Origin: Rhodocyclaceae bacterium
GTDB lineage: Bacteria; Pseudomonadota; Gammaproteobacteria; Burkholderiales; Rhodocyclaceae
Assembly (NCBI GenBank): GCA_020849155.1
Contig: JADLGU010000119.1
Location: forward strand, 1 to 9,622
Length of the DNA: 9,622 bases
Direction of reading: 5' to 3'
The notes beneath the pieces are model-generated. The model was not told the DNA's origin. It did not search any database and worked only from the letters and a program-made list of their open reading frames with translations. The translations under genes were made by a program, and so were the position numbers. Of this stretch, positions 1 to 6,262 are shown piece after piece; within the stretch, counting starts at the first letter, position 1; each line of letters begins with the position of its first letter.

Positions 1-2
1 AA

Positions 3-1142
3 CTCGCCACCATCCCGGGCGCCTTCGTCTTCGCCGCGCCCTACCCGATCGTCGGCGGCCAGCGCGGCGAGCCGCTGCAGTTCGTGCTGGCCGGCGAAAA
101 CCTTCAGGAAGTCGGCCGCCTCTCGCGCGAGCTGCAGCAGCGCCTGGCGCAGGTCGTCGGCATCGGCCGGCTCGACACCGACCTGCAGCTCGACCTGCCG
201 CAGCTGGTGTTCCAGCCAGACCGCGCGCGCATCGCCGCCGCCCAGCTCAGCTCGCAGGACGTGGCGCTCGCCGTCAACATGCTCACCGGCGGCATCGACA
301 TCGCCAAGTTCAACGACGAACCGGGCGACGGCCAGCGCTACGACATCCGCGTCAAGGGCCGCGAAGGCGAGTTCACCCAGCCGTCCGACCTGTCCAAGAT
401 CTGGCTGCGCGCGAAGGACGGTAAATTGGTGCGTCTCGACAGCGTCGCCTCGTTCGGCGAGCGCCTCGGCCCGGCGGTGATCGGACGCTTCGACCTGCAG
501 TACGCGGCCACCTTCTACGCCTCGCCGACCATTCCCCTCGGCGAGGCCGTCGCCAGGCTGCGCGAGGTCGCCGCAGAGATCCTGCCGGCCGGCTACCAGG
601 TCAAACTGGTCGGCCAGGCGGAGGAATTCGGCAAGACGCAGAAGTACATGACCTTCGCCTTCACGCTGGCGCTGGTGCTGCTCTACATGGTGCTCGCCAG
701 CCAGTTCAACTCCTTCCTGCAGCCGGCGATCATCATGCTGGCGCAGCCGCTCGCCATCATCGGCGGCGTGGCGGCGCTGTGGCTGTTCGGCCAGACGCTC
801 AACATCTATTCGATGATCGGCCTGGTGCTGCTGATCGGCCTGGTGGCGAAGAACTCGATCCTGCTGGTCGACCTCGCCAACCAGCGCCGGGAAGGCGGCC
901 TGGCGGTCGACGCCGCACTGCGCGACGCCTGCCCGACGCGTATGCGGCCGGTGCTGATGACCTCCGCCACCATCATCCTCGCCCTGTTCCCGGCCGCGCT
1001 GGGCCTGGGCGCCGGCGCCGAGACCAACCAGCCGCTGTCGATCGCCGTCATCGGCGGCATGATCTCCTCGACGCTGCTGACGCTGGTGGTGGTGCCGGCG
1101 GTGTATTCGCTGGTGGAAGGCCGGCGGGAGCGGCGGGCGTAA
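3..1142 (+). CDS. RND efflux transporter, C-terminal part (5' end outside window)
   Basis: This is the last 379 residues of an inner-membrane RND pump of the HAE1/AcrB type, which exports hydrophobic compounds using the proton gradient, normally with a periplasmic adaptor and an outer-membrane channel. The frame is open from base 3, so the GTG at 84 is internal; a full protein has roughly 1,020-1,050 residues. The first ~210 residues are periplasmic porter/docking sequence. They are followed by the final membrane bundle, with the family stretches LYMVLASQFNSFLQP, the loop LVAKNSILLVDLANQRREG, and RMRPVLMTSATIILALFP leading into two last helices. The gene ends in TAA inside an A-tract that belongs to the terminator of the convergent operon. 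No partner adaptor gene is visible, so the substrate cannot be assigned. The family call is secure; the gene name is not. Confidence 0.93.
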   Translation, partial: LATIPGAFVFAAPYPIVGGQRGEPLQFVLAGENLQEVGRLSRELQQRLAQVVGIGRLDTDLQLDLPQLVFQPDRARIAAAQLSSQDVALAVNMLTGGIDIAKFNDEPGDGQRYDIRVKGREGEFTQPSDLSKIWLRAKDGKLVRLDSVASFGERLGPAVIGRFDLQYAATFYASPTIPLGEAVARLREVAAEILPAGYQVKLVGQAEEFGKTQKYMTFAFTLALVLLYMVLASQFNSFLQPAIIMLAQPLAIIGGVAALWLFGQTLNIYSMIGLVLLIGLVAKNSILLVDLANQRREGGLAVDAALRDACPTRMRPVLMTSATIILALFPAALGLGAGAETNQPLSIAVIGGMISSTLLTLVVVPAVYSLVEGRRERRA

Positions 1143-1166
1143 AAAAACGGCGCCCGCAGGCGCCGT
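1141..1166 (-). terminator. Intrinsic terminator of the seven-gene operon
   Basis: Read on the - strand, a perfect 8-bp G+C-rich stem (ACGGCGCC/GGCGCCGT, with a 4-base loop) is followed directly by seven U residues (the A-tract at 1141-1147). It lies about 25 bp after the stop codon of the copper chaperone gene. On the + strand the hairpin lacks a following U-tract, so it is a strong terminator only for the minus-strand operon. The A-tract overlaps the last two bases of the RND pump stop codon. Confidence 0.88.
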
Positions 1167-1190
1167 CCTCGATGCGAGTACAGGCGTTGT

Positions 1191-1652
1191 TTAATGTTTG
1201 TGGCCGTGATCCATGGTCGCCGGCGCAGCGAGGTCGCGCACCTCGGCCTTGATCTCGAGCGTCTGCACCTGTTTGTCCTTGCCCTCGATCTTCAGCGTGA
1301 TGGGCACCACGTCGCCCTTCTTCATCTGCTGCTTGAGATCCATCAGCATGACGTGGTTGCCGCCCGGCTGAAGCTTGATGCCCTTGCCTGCGGGCAGGTC
1401 GAGCTTCGGGATGGCGCGCATCTTCATCACGCCATCCTCCATCTTCATGGTGTGGATTTCAACTACGCCCGCGACCGGACTCGATGCCGAGAGCAGCGAC
1501 GCCGCCTCGCTGCTGGTGATCTCCATGAAGGCGCCGGTAGCCTTCTGCGCCGGCGTGGTGCCGCGCACCCAGGCGTCCTTGACGGCGACATCGGCCATGG
1601 CGGACAGGGAGAAGGCGGCGAGGCCGAGGGCGGTAATGACTGCTTTCTTCAT
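1191..1652 (-). CDS. Periplasmic copper chaperone PCu(A)C
   Basis: This 153-residue protein belongs to the PCu(A)C family: periplasmic Cu(I) chaperones that deliver copper to the CuA or CuB centre of cytochrome oxidases, often alongside Sco and TlpA-type reductases. Residues 1-20 form a signal peptide (basic MKK, hydrophobic core, cleavage near AMA). The family copper motif H-x10-M-x21-H-x-M is exact: His67, Met78, His100, Met102. The C-terminus ends in a short His-rich tail (DHGHKH), which may add a second metal site as in some family members. The ATG at 1652 has an AAGGAG six bases upstream. It is the last gene of the operon, 33 bp after exbD and just before a strong terminator. Family and motif are clear; the exact target enzyme is unknown. 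Confidence 0.94.
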   Translation of the reverse strand: MKKAVITALGLAAFSLSAMADVAVKDAWVRGTTPAQKATGAFMEITSSEAASLLSASSPVAGVVEIHTMKMEDGVMKMRAIPKLDLPAGKGIKLQPGGNHVMLMDLKQQMKKGDVVPITLKIEGKDKQVQTLEIKAEVRDLAAPATMDHGHKH

Positions 1653-1685
1653 TGCTGGCTCCTTGAGTTGACTGGTCGAATTGTA

Positions 1686-2108
1686 TCAGCGCTGCCGCGA
1701 CGGATCGGTGACGAAGCCGATGCGCACGAGGCCCGCCCTGGCCGCCGCCGACATCACCTGGGCGACGCGCTCGTAAGGCACCAGACGGTCGGCGCGGATG
1801 TGCAGCTCCGGCTGCGGCTGCTGCATGGCGGCGGCGGAGAAGTGCGACTCCAGCTCCTCCATGACCACCGGCGCGCCGTTCCAGTGCAGGCCGCCGTCCT
1901 CGCGGATGCCGAGCTGCACGTGCTCGGGGCGGGTGATGTTGGGGCTGCTCGAGGCCTTGGGCAGGTCTATCTTCACCGAGTGGGTCAATAGCGGCGCGGT
2001 GACGATGAAGATCACCAGCAGCACCAGCATCACGTCCACCAGCGGAACCACATTGATCTCCGCCATCGGCCCCTGCTGGCCGCGCCCGTCGAAGCTTCCC
2101 ATCGCCAT
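1686..2108 (-). CDS. exbD: ExbD biopolymer transport protein
   Basis: ExbD is the inner-membrane partner of ExbB and TonB that couples the proton motive force to outer-membrane transport. The 140-residue product has a short cytoplasmic N-terminus, the family sequence MAEINVVPLVDVMLVLLVIF, and one transmembrane helix (about residues 22-41) carrying the essential Asp25. A periplasmic domain of about 95 residues follows. The reading frame stays open upstream to 2786, but the start is ATG 2108: it has an AAGGAG six bases upstream, gives the standard family length, and leaves exbB intact. It lies 14 bp after the exbB stop. In this context it most likely serves the adjacent TonB-dependent receptor. 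TolR is the main alternative, but the tonB/receptor neighbours argue for ExbD. Confidence 0.93.
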   Translation of the reverse strand: MAMGSFDGRGQQGPMAEINVVPLVDVMLVLLVIFIVTAPLLTHSVKIDLPKASSSPNITRPEHVQLGIREDGGLHWNGAPVVMEELESHFSAAAMQQPQPELHIRADRLVPYERVAQVMSAAARAGLVRIGFVTDPSRQR

Positions 2109-2114
2109 GGCGTA

Positions 2115-2120
2115 CTCCTT
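2115..2120 (-). promoter_or_regulatory. Ribosome binding site fixing the exbD start
   Basis: A consensus AAGGAG on the - strand lies six bases before ATG 2108. It falls in the exbB-exbD junction, almost touching the exbB stop. This site selects the 140-residue ExbD start over the long upstream open frame, whose extra residues are an antisense-like, Arg/Pro-rich shadow of exbB. Confidence 0.8.
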
Positions 2121-2122
2121 GT

Positions 2123-2851
2123 TCAGCGTTGCGCGGCGGCGCGTAGTTGGCGCACCTCGCCGGCCGAGCTGTTGCTCTTGGCGCCGACGGTCATCAGCGC
2201 GTAGAGGTCGTGGGCGTAGGCGTCGAGCTTGGCCAGCCAGATGCGGTTGCGCCGGTTGAAGGCGTTGTAGGCGAGCACCGCCGGGATCGCCACGGCCAGC
2301 CCCAGCGCCGTCATGATCAGCGCCTCGCCGACAGGCCCGGCCACCTTGTCCAGCGTGCCCTGGCCGCTCATGCCGATCTGCACCAGGGCGTGGTAGATGC
2401 CCCATACCGTGCCGAACAGGCCGACGTAGGGCGCCGCCGACCCCGCCGAGGCCATCAGCGTCAGGCCGTGCTCGACGCGCGCCGCCTCCTGGTCGATGCC
2501 GTTCCTCAGCACGCGCGTGAGGAACTCTCCCTGGCCGCCGGCCGCGGCCAGGCGCTGCAGGCCCTGGGCACGACCCTCGTCGGAGGCTTCCAGCGCCTGG
2601 TGGGCGAGGTCGGCGAAGGCGTTGTCGGCGTTCTGGCGACCGAGCATGTCCTTCACTTCCTGCAGCGAGGCGGCGCCCCAGAACTGGCGCAGGAAGCCGC
2701 TGGCGCGGCGCCCGGCGAGCAGGTTCGCCAGCCCCTTGACGAGGATCAGGTACCAGCTCGCGACGGACAGGGCGAGCAGCAGGCACAGCACGACGCGCCC
2801 GACGGCATCGGACTGCGAGAGGAAATGGGCGAAGCCGAGGCTTTCGTTCAT
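2123..2851 (-). CDS. exbB: ExbB/MotA-TolQ-ExbB proton channel family protein
   Basis: ExbB forms the pentameric inner-membrane proton channel that, with ExbD, powers TonB. The 242-residue protein has three membrane segments in the family layout: about 17-40 (RVVLCLLLALSVASWYLILV), about 130-155 (ASAGSAAPYVGLFGTVWGIY, the most conserved stretch) and about 172-195 (GEALIMTALGLAVAIPAVLA). A large cytoplasmic loop separates the first two. ATG 2851 has an AAGGAG five bases upstream. The gene sits 43 bp after tonB and 14 bp before exbD, in the order tonB-exbB-exbD usual for dedicated TonB systems. TolQ is unlikely because no Tol-Pal genes are present. Confidence 0.93.
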   Translation of the reverse strand: MNESLGFAHFLSQSDAVGRVVLCLLLALSVASWYLILVKGLANLLAGRRASGFLRQFWGAASLQEVKDMLGRQNADNAFADLAHQALEASDEGRAQGLQRLAAAGGQGEFLTRVLRNGIDQEAARVEHGLTLMASAGSAAPYVGLFGTVWGIYHALVQIGMSGQGTLDKVAGPVGEALIMTALGLAVAIPAVLAYNAFNRRNRIWLAKLDAYAHDLYALMTVGAKSNSSAGEVRQLRAAAQR

Positions 2852-2894
2852 GGCAACTCCTTCAGAAAAGTCAGTCTCCGTATGACGGCGATCC

Positions 2895-3515
2895 TCAACG
2901 CAGCTCGAACTTGAACGGCTGCGTGGCCACCGCGCGCACCGGCTGGCCGTCGCGCCGCGCCGGCGTGCAGCGCCAGGTTTTCACGGCGGCGAGCGCCGCC
3001 TCGTCGAGGCGCGCGAAGCCGCTCGACGCGGCCACGCGCGCCGCGCCAATGTTGCCGTGCTCGTCGAGCTCGACGCGCAGCACCACCTTGCCTTCCTCGT
3101 TCAGGCGGCGCGACAGCGGCGGATAGGCCGGCGCGCTGCGCTCCGGACAGGACACCGACCGCTCGGCGCCGAGCGTCACCGGCCCGGCCGGCCGTGGCGG
3201 CGCCTCGACGACCGGCGCCGGCGGAGGCGGCGGCGCCACCGGCTCGGCCGGCGACAGCACGGGCGCTGCCGCCGTCAGTTGCTGAGGCTGCGGCCGCTCC
3301 GCCAGGCGCGGCTTTTCCATGCGCCGCGGCCGGGGCGCCTCCTTCGGCGCGGGTGGCGGCTGCAGCGTGACGGTCTCGACGAACAGTGTCGCCACTTCGT
3401 CCGGGATCACCGGGATGCGATGGCCCCACAGGCCAACCAGCGCCGCGCCATGCAGCAGGGCCACCATGGCCAGTCCGGCGAGGCGCTGCGCGCCGAATGC
3501 CTCAGAGCGTGCCAC
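2895..3515 (-). CDS. tonB: TonB energy transducer
   Basis: TonB spans the periplasm and passes energy from ExbBD to outer-membrane receptors. The 206-residue protein has an N-terminal membrane helix (about 12-31) containing His22, placed like the functional His of E. coli TonB. A Pro-rich periplasmic linker follows (about 52-112, including PPPPPAP). The C-terminal TonB domain (about 118-206) contains YPPLSRRLNEEGKVVLRVEL. Cys123 and Cys183 bracket this domain and could form a disulfide. The start is GTG 3515, overlapping the receptor stop by 14 bp, with only a weak GGAA upstream. The next in-frame ATG (3467) would remove the residues before the helix and has no better ribosome site. The overlap suggests translational coupling to the receptor, which is its probable client. 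Confidence 0.9.
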   Translation of the reverse strand: MARSEAFGAQRLAGLAMVALLHGAALVGLWGHRIPVIPDEVATLFVETVTLQPPPAPKEAPRPRRMEKPRLAERPQPQQLTAAAPVLSPAEPVAPPPPPAPVVEAPPRPAGPVTLGAERSVSCPERSAPAYPPLSRRLNEEGKVVLRVELDEHGNIGAARVAASSGFARLDEAALAAVKTWRCTPARRDGQPVRAVATQPFKFELR

Positions 3516-5757
3516 GCAGTTCCAGCAGCCAGGTCCTGGCCGGATAAGGGTGGAAGACGAACGCGCGCCGGTCGGTCAGGTTGTCCACGCCGACGGCGAG
3601 GCGGACATGCTTGTCCAGTTTCCAGTTCACCCGCGCGTCCCAGAGCGTGTAGCGGCTGGTGCCGCCGTAGGTGTCCGGGTTGATGTCGCTGCCGTCGAGC
3701 GTGTTGTGCTGGCGGCCGCTGTGGCGCAGCCCGAGCGTCCAGGACAGTTTCTCGCTCTGCCGCCAGGTGGCGCTGGCGTTGAGGCGCCAGTCGGGAATGC
3801 GCGGCATGCGCTCGCCCACGCTGGCGGGGAACTTGTCGTTCTTCAGGATCTCGGCGTCGGCATAGGTCAGGCCGCCCGAGACGTCGAGGCCGCGGACGAG
3901 GACGTTCTCGGCGCTGTAGGCGATCTCGATGCCGTCGGTGCGCACCTTGTCGATGTTCTGGATGTTGGTGACGGTGGGGAACACCGTGACGTTGGTCTGC
4001 GAGTAGAGGGCGTCGCGCACGGCGTCGCGGAACAGCGTCAGGCGCAGCAGGCCGTTGTCCAGGGCGCGCTCGGCGGTCAGCTCCGCCGAGGTGGCGCGCT
4101 CGGCGCGCAGGTTGGGATCGTTATTCACGATGCTGCCGGCGGAGATCGAGCCCTGGAACATCTCGCTCACCGTCGGCATGCGCCAGGCCCGGCCGAGCGA
4201 GGCGCGCAGGCGCCAGCGCGCGTCGAGGTCGTGGCTCAAAGACAGCTTGGGCGACAGGAAGGATTCGTTGCGCCGCGCATAGCCCAGCCAGGTGGTGGCG
4301 TTGGCCAGCGCGCCGTCGAAGGCTTTCCAGCGCTCGTAGCGCAGCCCGGCGGTCAGCGTCCAGGACGGCAGGAATTTCCAGGCATCCTGGGCGTAGAGCG
4401 CGGTCGTCGCGCTCTTGCCGCCGAAGAAGCTGCTGCGCGTCGTCGTGGCGGCGGCGAGCCAGTTGCTCGCGTTGAGCGTCAGGGTGCTCAGGAGGTAGCG
4501 GTCGTAATGGGCGCCGAAGCTCACCTCGTGGCCGCTGCCGGAGGGACGCCAGACCGCCCTGGCGTCGGCCGTGCGCCAGCCGGTGCCGTCGCCGTAGGAG
4601 ACCGTGCCGGCGCCGCCGAGCGCCGCGGCGGGCAGCGCCGTCGAGGGCTGGCGCGTCGCGTCGGCGGCGAAGTCGTAGTGCGTCAGCGCCGCCTCGAAAT
4701 CCCATTCGCCGCGCGTGTTCGTGCGCAGCGAGAGGCCGTGCATGTGGTGCGTCTCGTCGCGCAGGCTCGGCCGCATGGCGGCGCCGCTGATCGTGTAGCG
4801 GAAGCCGCCGATGTTCACGTTGCCCGAATAGACGGTGCCGCCCGCGGCATTGCGCAGATAGCTGTCCACGGAAACCTCGGAATCGCTGCGCCACTGGCCG
4901 AACAGGTAGGTCAGCTTGAGCCACGACGTCAGGTCGTAGCCGAGCTTGATCTTGAAGTTGTCCTGGCGCGATGCGTCGATGCTGGTGGCGCCGAAGACGA
5001 CGCGCTGGCGGCCCGTCGGATCGGTGTCCATGGCGTAGCCGGTCACCACCGTGTCGCCGCCGCCGGCCGGCGTCGTCGAGCGCGTCGCCGTCGCCCAGCC
5101 CTGGGGATGGCTGCGGTTCTGGATGTGGCTGGCGGAGACGAACCAGGAGAAGGCGCCGTGGCGGCTGCCGAGCGTGGCGGTTTCCTGATGGCCGGAAAAG
5201 ACATCGTCGGTGCGGTAGTGGTCGTAGTGCTGACGGAACGCCTGCGCGCGCACGCTGCCTTCGAGGGCGTCCGGCGTGCGCGTCGTCATCAGCACCGTCG
5301 CGCCCATGGCGTGGCCCGGGTAGAGGGCCGAATAAGGGCCATAGGCGACGTCCATGCGCGCGATCTCCTCCGGCGCCACCATGCCCCAGCGCGGCGTGTT
5401 GCCGAAGCTGTTGCCGAGCAGGTTGGAAATCAGCATCCCGTCCACATAGACGAGCGAGCGGGCGCCCTGCTGGGAACCCGAGCTGCGCGAGGCGATGGTG
5501 CCGTTGCGGTCGCCGATGAAGCGCTTGCGCACGAGCAGGCTGGGCAGGTAGCGCAGGCCGTCCTCGACGTTGACCACGTTCTGTTCGGCGAGGCGCTCGG
5601 CGCTGACGCCCTCGGCGACCGCCGGCAGGGACGGCGCGAAGGCGGGTCGCGCGCCGCTGACGGTCATCTCCGGCAGGGACTGCTCGCCCTCGGCGGCGCC
5701 GGCGGCGGGCACGCCCAGGGCGAGAAGCGTCGCCAGCACGATCGGTTTTCGTTTCAT
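3502..5757 (-). CDS. TonB-dependent outer-membrane receptor, substrate probably copper
   Basis: This 751-residue outer-membrane receptor has a signal peptide (1-21, cleavage near AAGA), a likely TonB box (EMTVSG, residues 30-35), a plug domain (about 48-165) with SLVYVDGMLI and IARMDVAYGPYSALYPG, and a 22-strand-type barrel. A TonB-receptor C-terminal motif is present (GVDNLTDRRAFVFHPYPARTW). The chain ends in Leu rather than the aromatic residue common in outer-membrane proteins. His337-His338-Met339-His340 is a possible Cu(I)-binding patch. ATG 5757 has a GGGAG eight bases upstream, 22 bp after the thioredoxin-like gene. The receptor class is certain. The substrate is inferred: copper, or a copper-binding compound, from the PCu(A)C, TlpA-like and Cys/His propeller neighbours. 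A siderophore or other ligand remains possible, and it does not resemble the OprC/NosA copper receptors as I recall them. Confidence 0.9.
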   Translation of the reverse strand: MKRKPIVLATLLALGVPAAGAAEGEQSLPEMTVSGARPAFAPSLPAVAEGVSAERLAEQNVVNVEDGLRYLPSLLVRKRFIGDRNGTIASRSSGSQQGARSLVYVDGMLISNLLGNSFGNTPRWGMVAPEEIARMDVAYGPYSALYPGHAMGATVLMTTRTPDALEGSVRAQAFRQHYDHYRTDDVFSGHQETATLGSRHGAFSWFVSASHIQNRSHPQGWATATRSTTPAGGGDTVVTGYAMDTDPTGRQRVVFGATSIDASRQDNFKIKLGYDLTSWLKLTYLFGQWRSDSEVSVDSYLRNAAGGTVYSGNVNIGGFRYTISGAAMRPSLRDETHHMHGLSLRTNTRGEWDFEAALTHYDFAADATRQPSTALPAAALGGAGTVSYGDGTGWRTADARAVWRPSGSGHEVSFGAHYDRYLLSTLTLNASNWLAAATTTRSSFFGGKSATTALYAQDAWKFLPSWTLTAGLRYERWKAFDGALANATTWLGYARRNESFLSPKLSLSHDLDARWRLRASLGRAWRMPTVSEMFQGSISAGSIVNNDPNLRAERATSAELTAERALDNGLLRLTLFRDAVRDALYSQTNVTVFPTVTNIQNIDKVRTDGIEIAYSAENVLVRGLDVSGGLTYADAEILKNDKFPASVGERMPRIPDWRLNASATWRQSEKLSWTLGLRHSGRQHNTLDGSDINPDTYGGTSRYTLWDARVNWKLDKHVRLAVGVDNLTDRRAFVFHPYPARTWLLELRGTL

Positions 5758-5779
5758 CCTGTTTGCTCCCTGAATAAAC

Positions 5780-6262
5780 TCATGGCGCCGCCCGCCGGCG
5801 CTTCAGCCAGTCCCTGAGTTGCGCCTCGCCCAGCAATCCGGAATGCGCCTCACGCCGGTGCGCGGCGTCGAACAGGTAGCTGCGCGGCAGCTCGCCGCGC
5901 CAGGCCGGGTCGATGGCGTAGCGCAGGCGCTCCGGCACGGCGTCGTCGAACACCCAGGTGTCGAGGTGCGCGAGGCCGAAGCGTTTGAGCGCCGCCCGGA
6001 TCTCGCGCGCCTCGGCCGGCGTGTCGGTGGACACGATCACCAGCGGCAGCGCGCGGTCGTGGCGGGCAAGCCGGCCCAGGGTCTGCAGTTCCTTGACGCA
6101 GTGGTTGCAGGTCAGCGACCACAGGGCCAGGATGAAGGGCCGTCCGGCGTATTGCTGCTGGATGGCGGACAGGCTGTCGCCGGTGAAGGGCTGCAGCCGG
6201 CCGGCCGCGACGGCGCTCGTCGCGCCGAGCAGCGCGAAGGCGAACAGCCAGGCGCGCATCAT
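5780..6262 (-). CDS. Periplasmic thioredoxin-fold protein (TlpA/redoxin-like)
   Basis: This 160-residue protein starts with a signal peptide or short anchor (1-20, ATSAVAA) followed by a thioredoxin fold. Its active site is Cys52-Asn-His-Cys55 after FILALWSLT, and a probable cis-Pro126 lies in the segment ELPRSYLFD. The site lacks the usual WCxPC Pro; His beside the second Cys recalls the DsbA-type CPHC. Proteins of the TlpA group reduce the thiols of copper chaperones and CuA sites in the periplasm, which fits the PCu(A)C gene in the same operon. The start ATG 6262 overlaps the propeller gene stop (ATGA) with GGAGG seven bases upstream; a second ATG follows immediately. A much longer open frame runs upstream to 8812, but it is antisense noise in this G+C-rich DNA. 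Confidence 0.87.
   Translation of the reverse strand: MMRAWLFAFALLGATSAVAAGRLQPFTGDSLSAIQQQYAGRPFILALWSLTCNHCVKELQTLGRLARHDRALPLVIVSTDTPAEAREIRAALKRFGLAHLDTWVFDDAVPERLRYAIDPAWRGELPRSYLFDAAHRREAHSGLLGEAQLRDWLKRRRAAP

Noticed and set aside
1143..1190. A possible small RNA or extra gene between the RND pump and the copper chaperone
   Set aside because: The gap is under 50 bp and is explained by the terminator hairpin.
2865..2892. A 28-bp stretch in the tonB-exbB gap resembling 6578-6605 inside the propeller gene (23 of 28 bases, starting GAAAAGTC and ending ACGGCGAT)
   Set aside because: One copy is coding and one is not, there is no inverted-repeat structure, and no third copy was noticed. 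Chance is the simplest explanation.
3319..5817. An 832-codon open frame on the + strand
   Set aside because: It lies antisense to the TonB-dependent receptor, is low-complexity (Ala, Gly, Arg, Val, His) and has no domain, while the opposite strand encodes a full, motif-bearing receptor.
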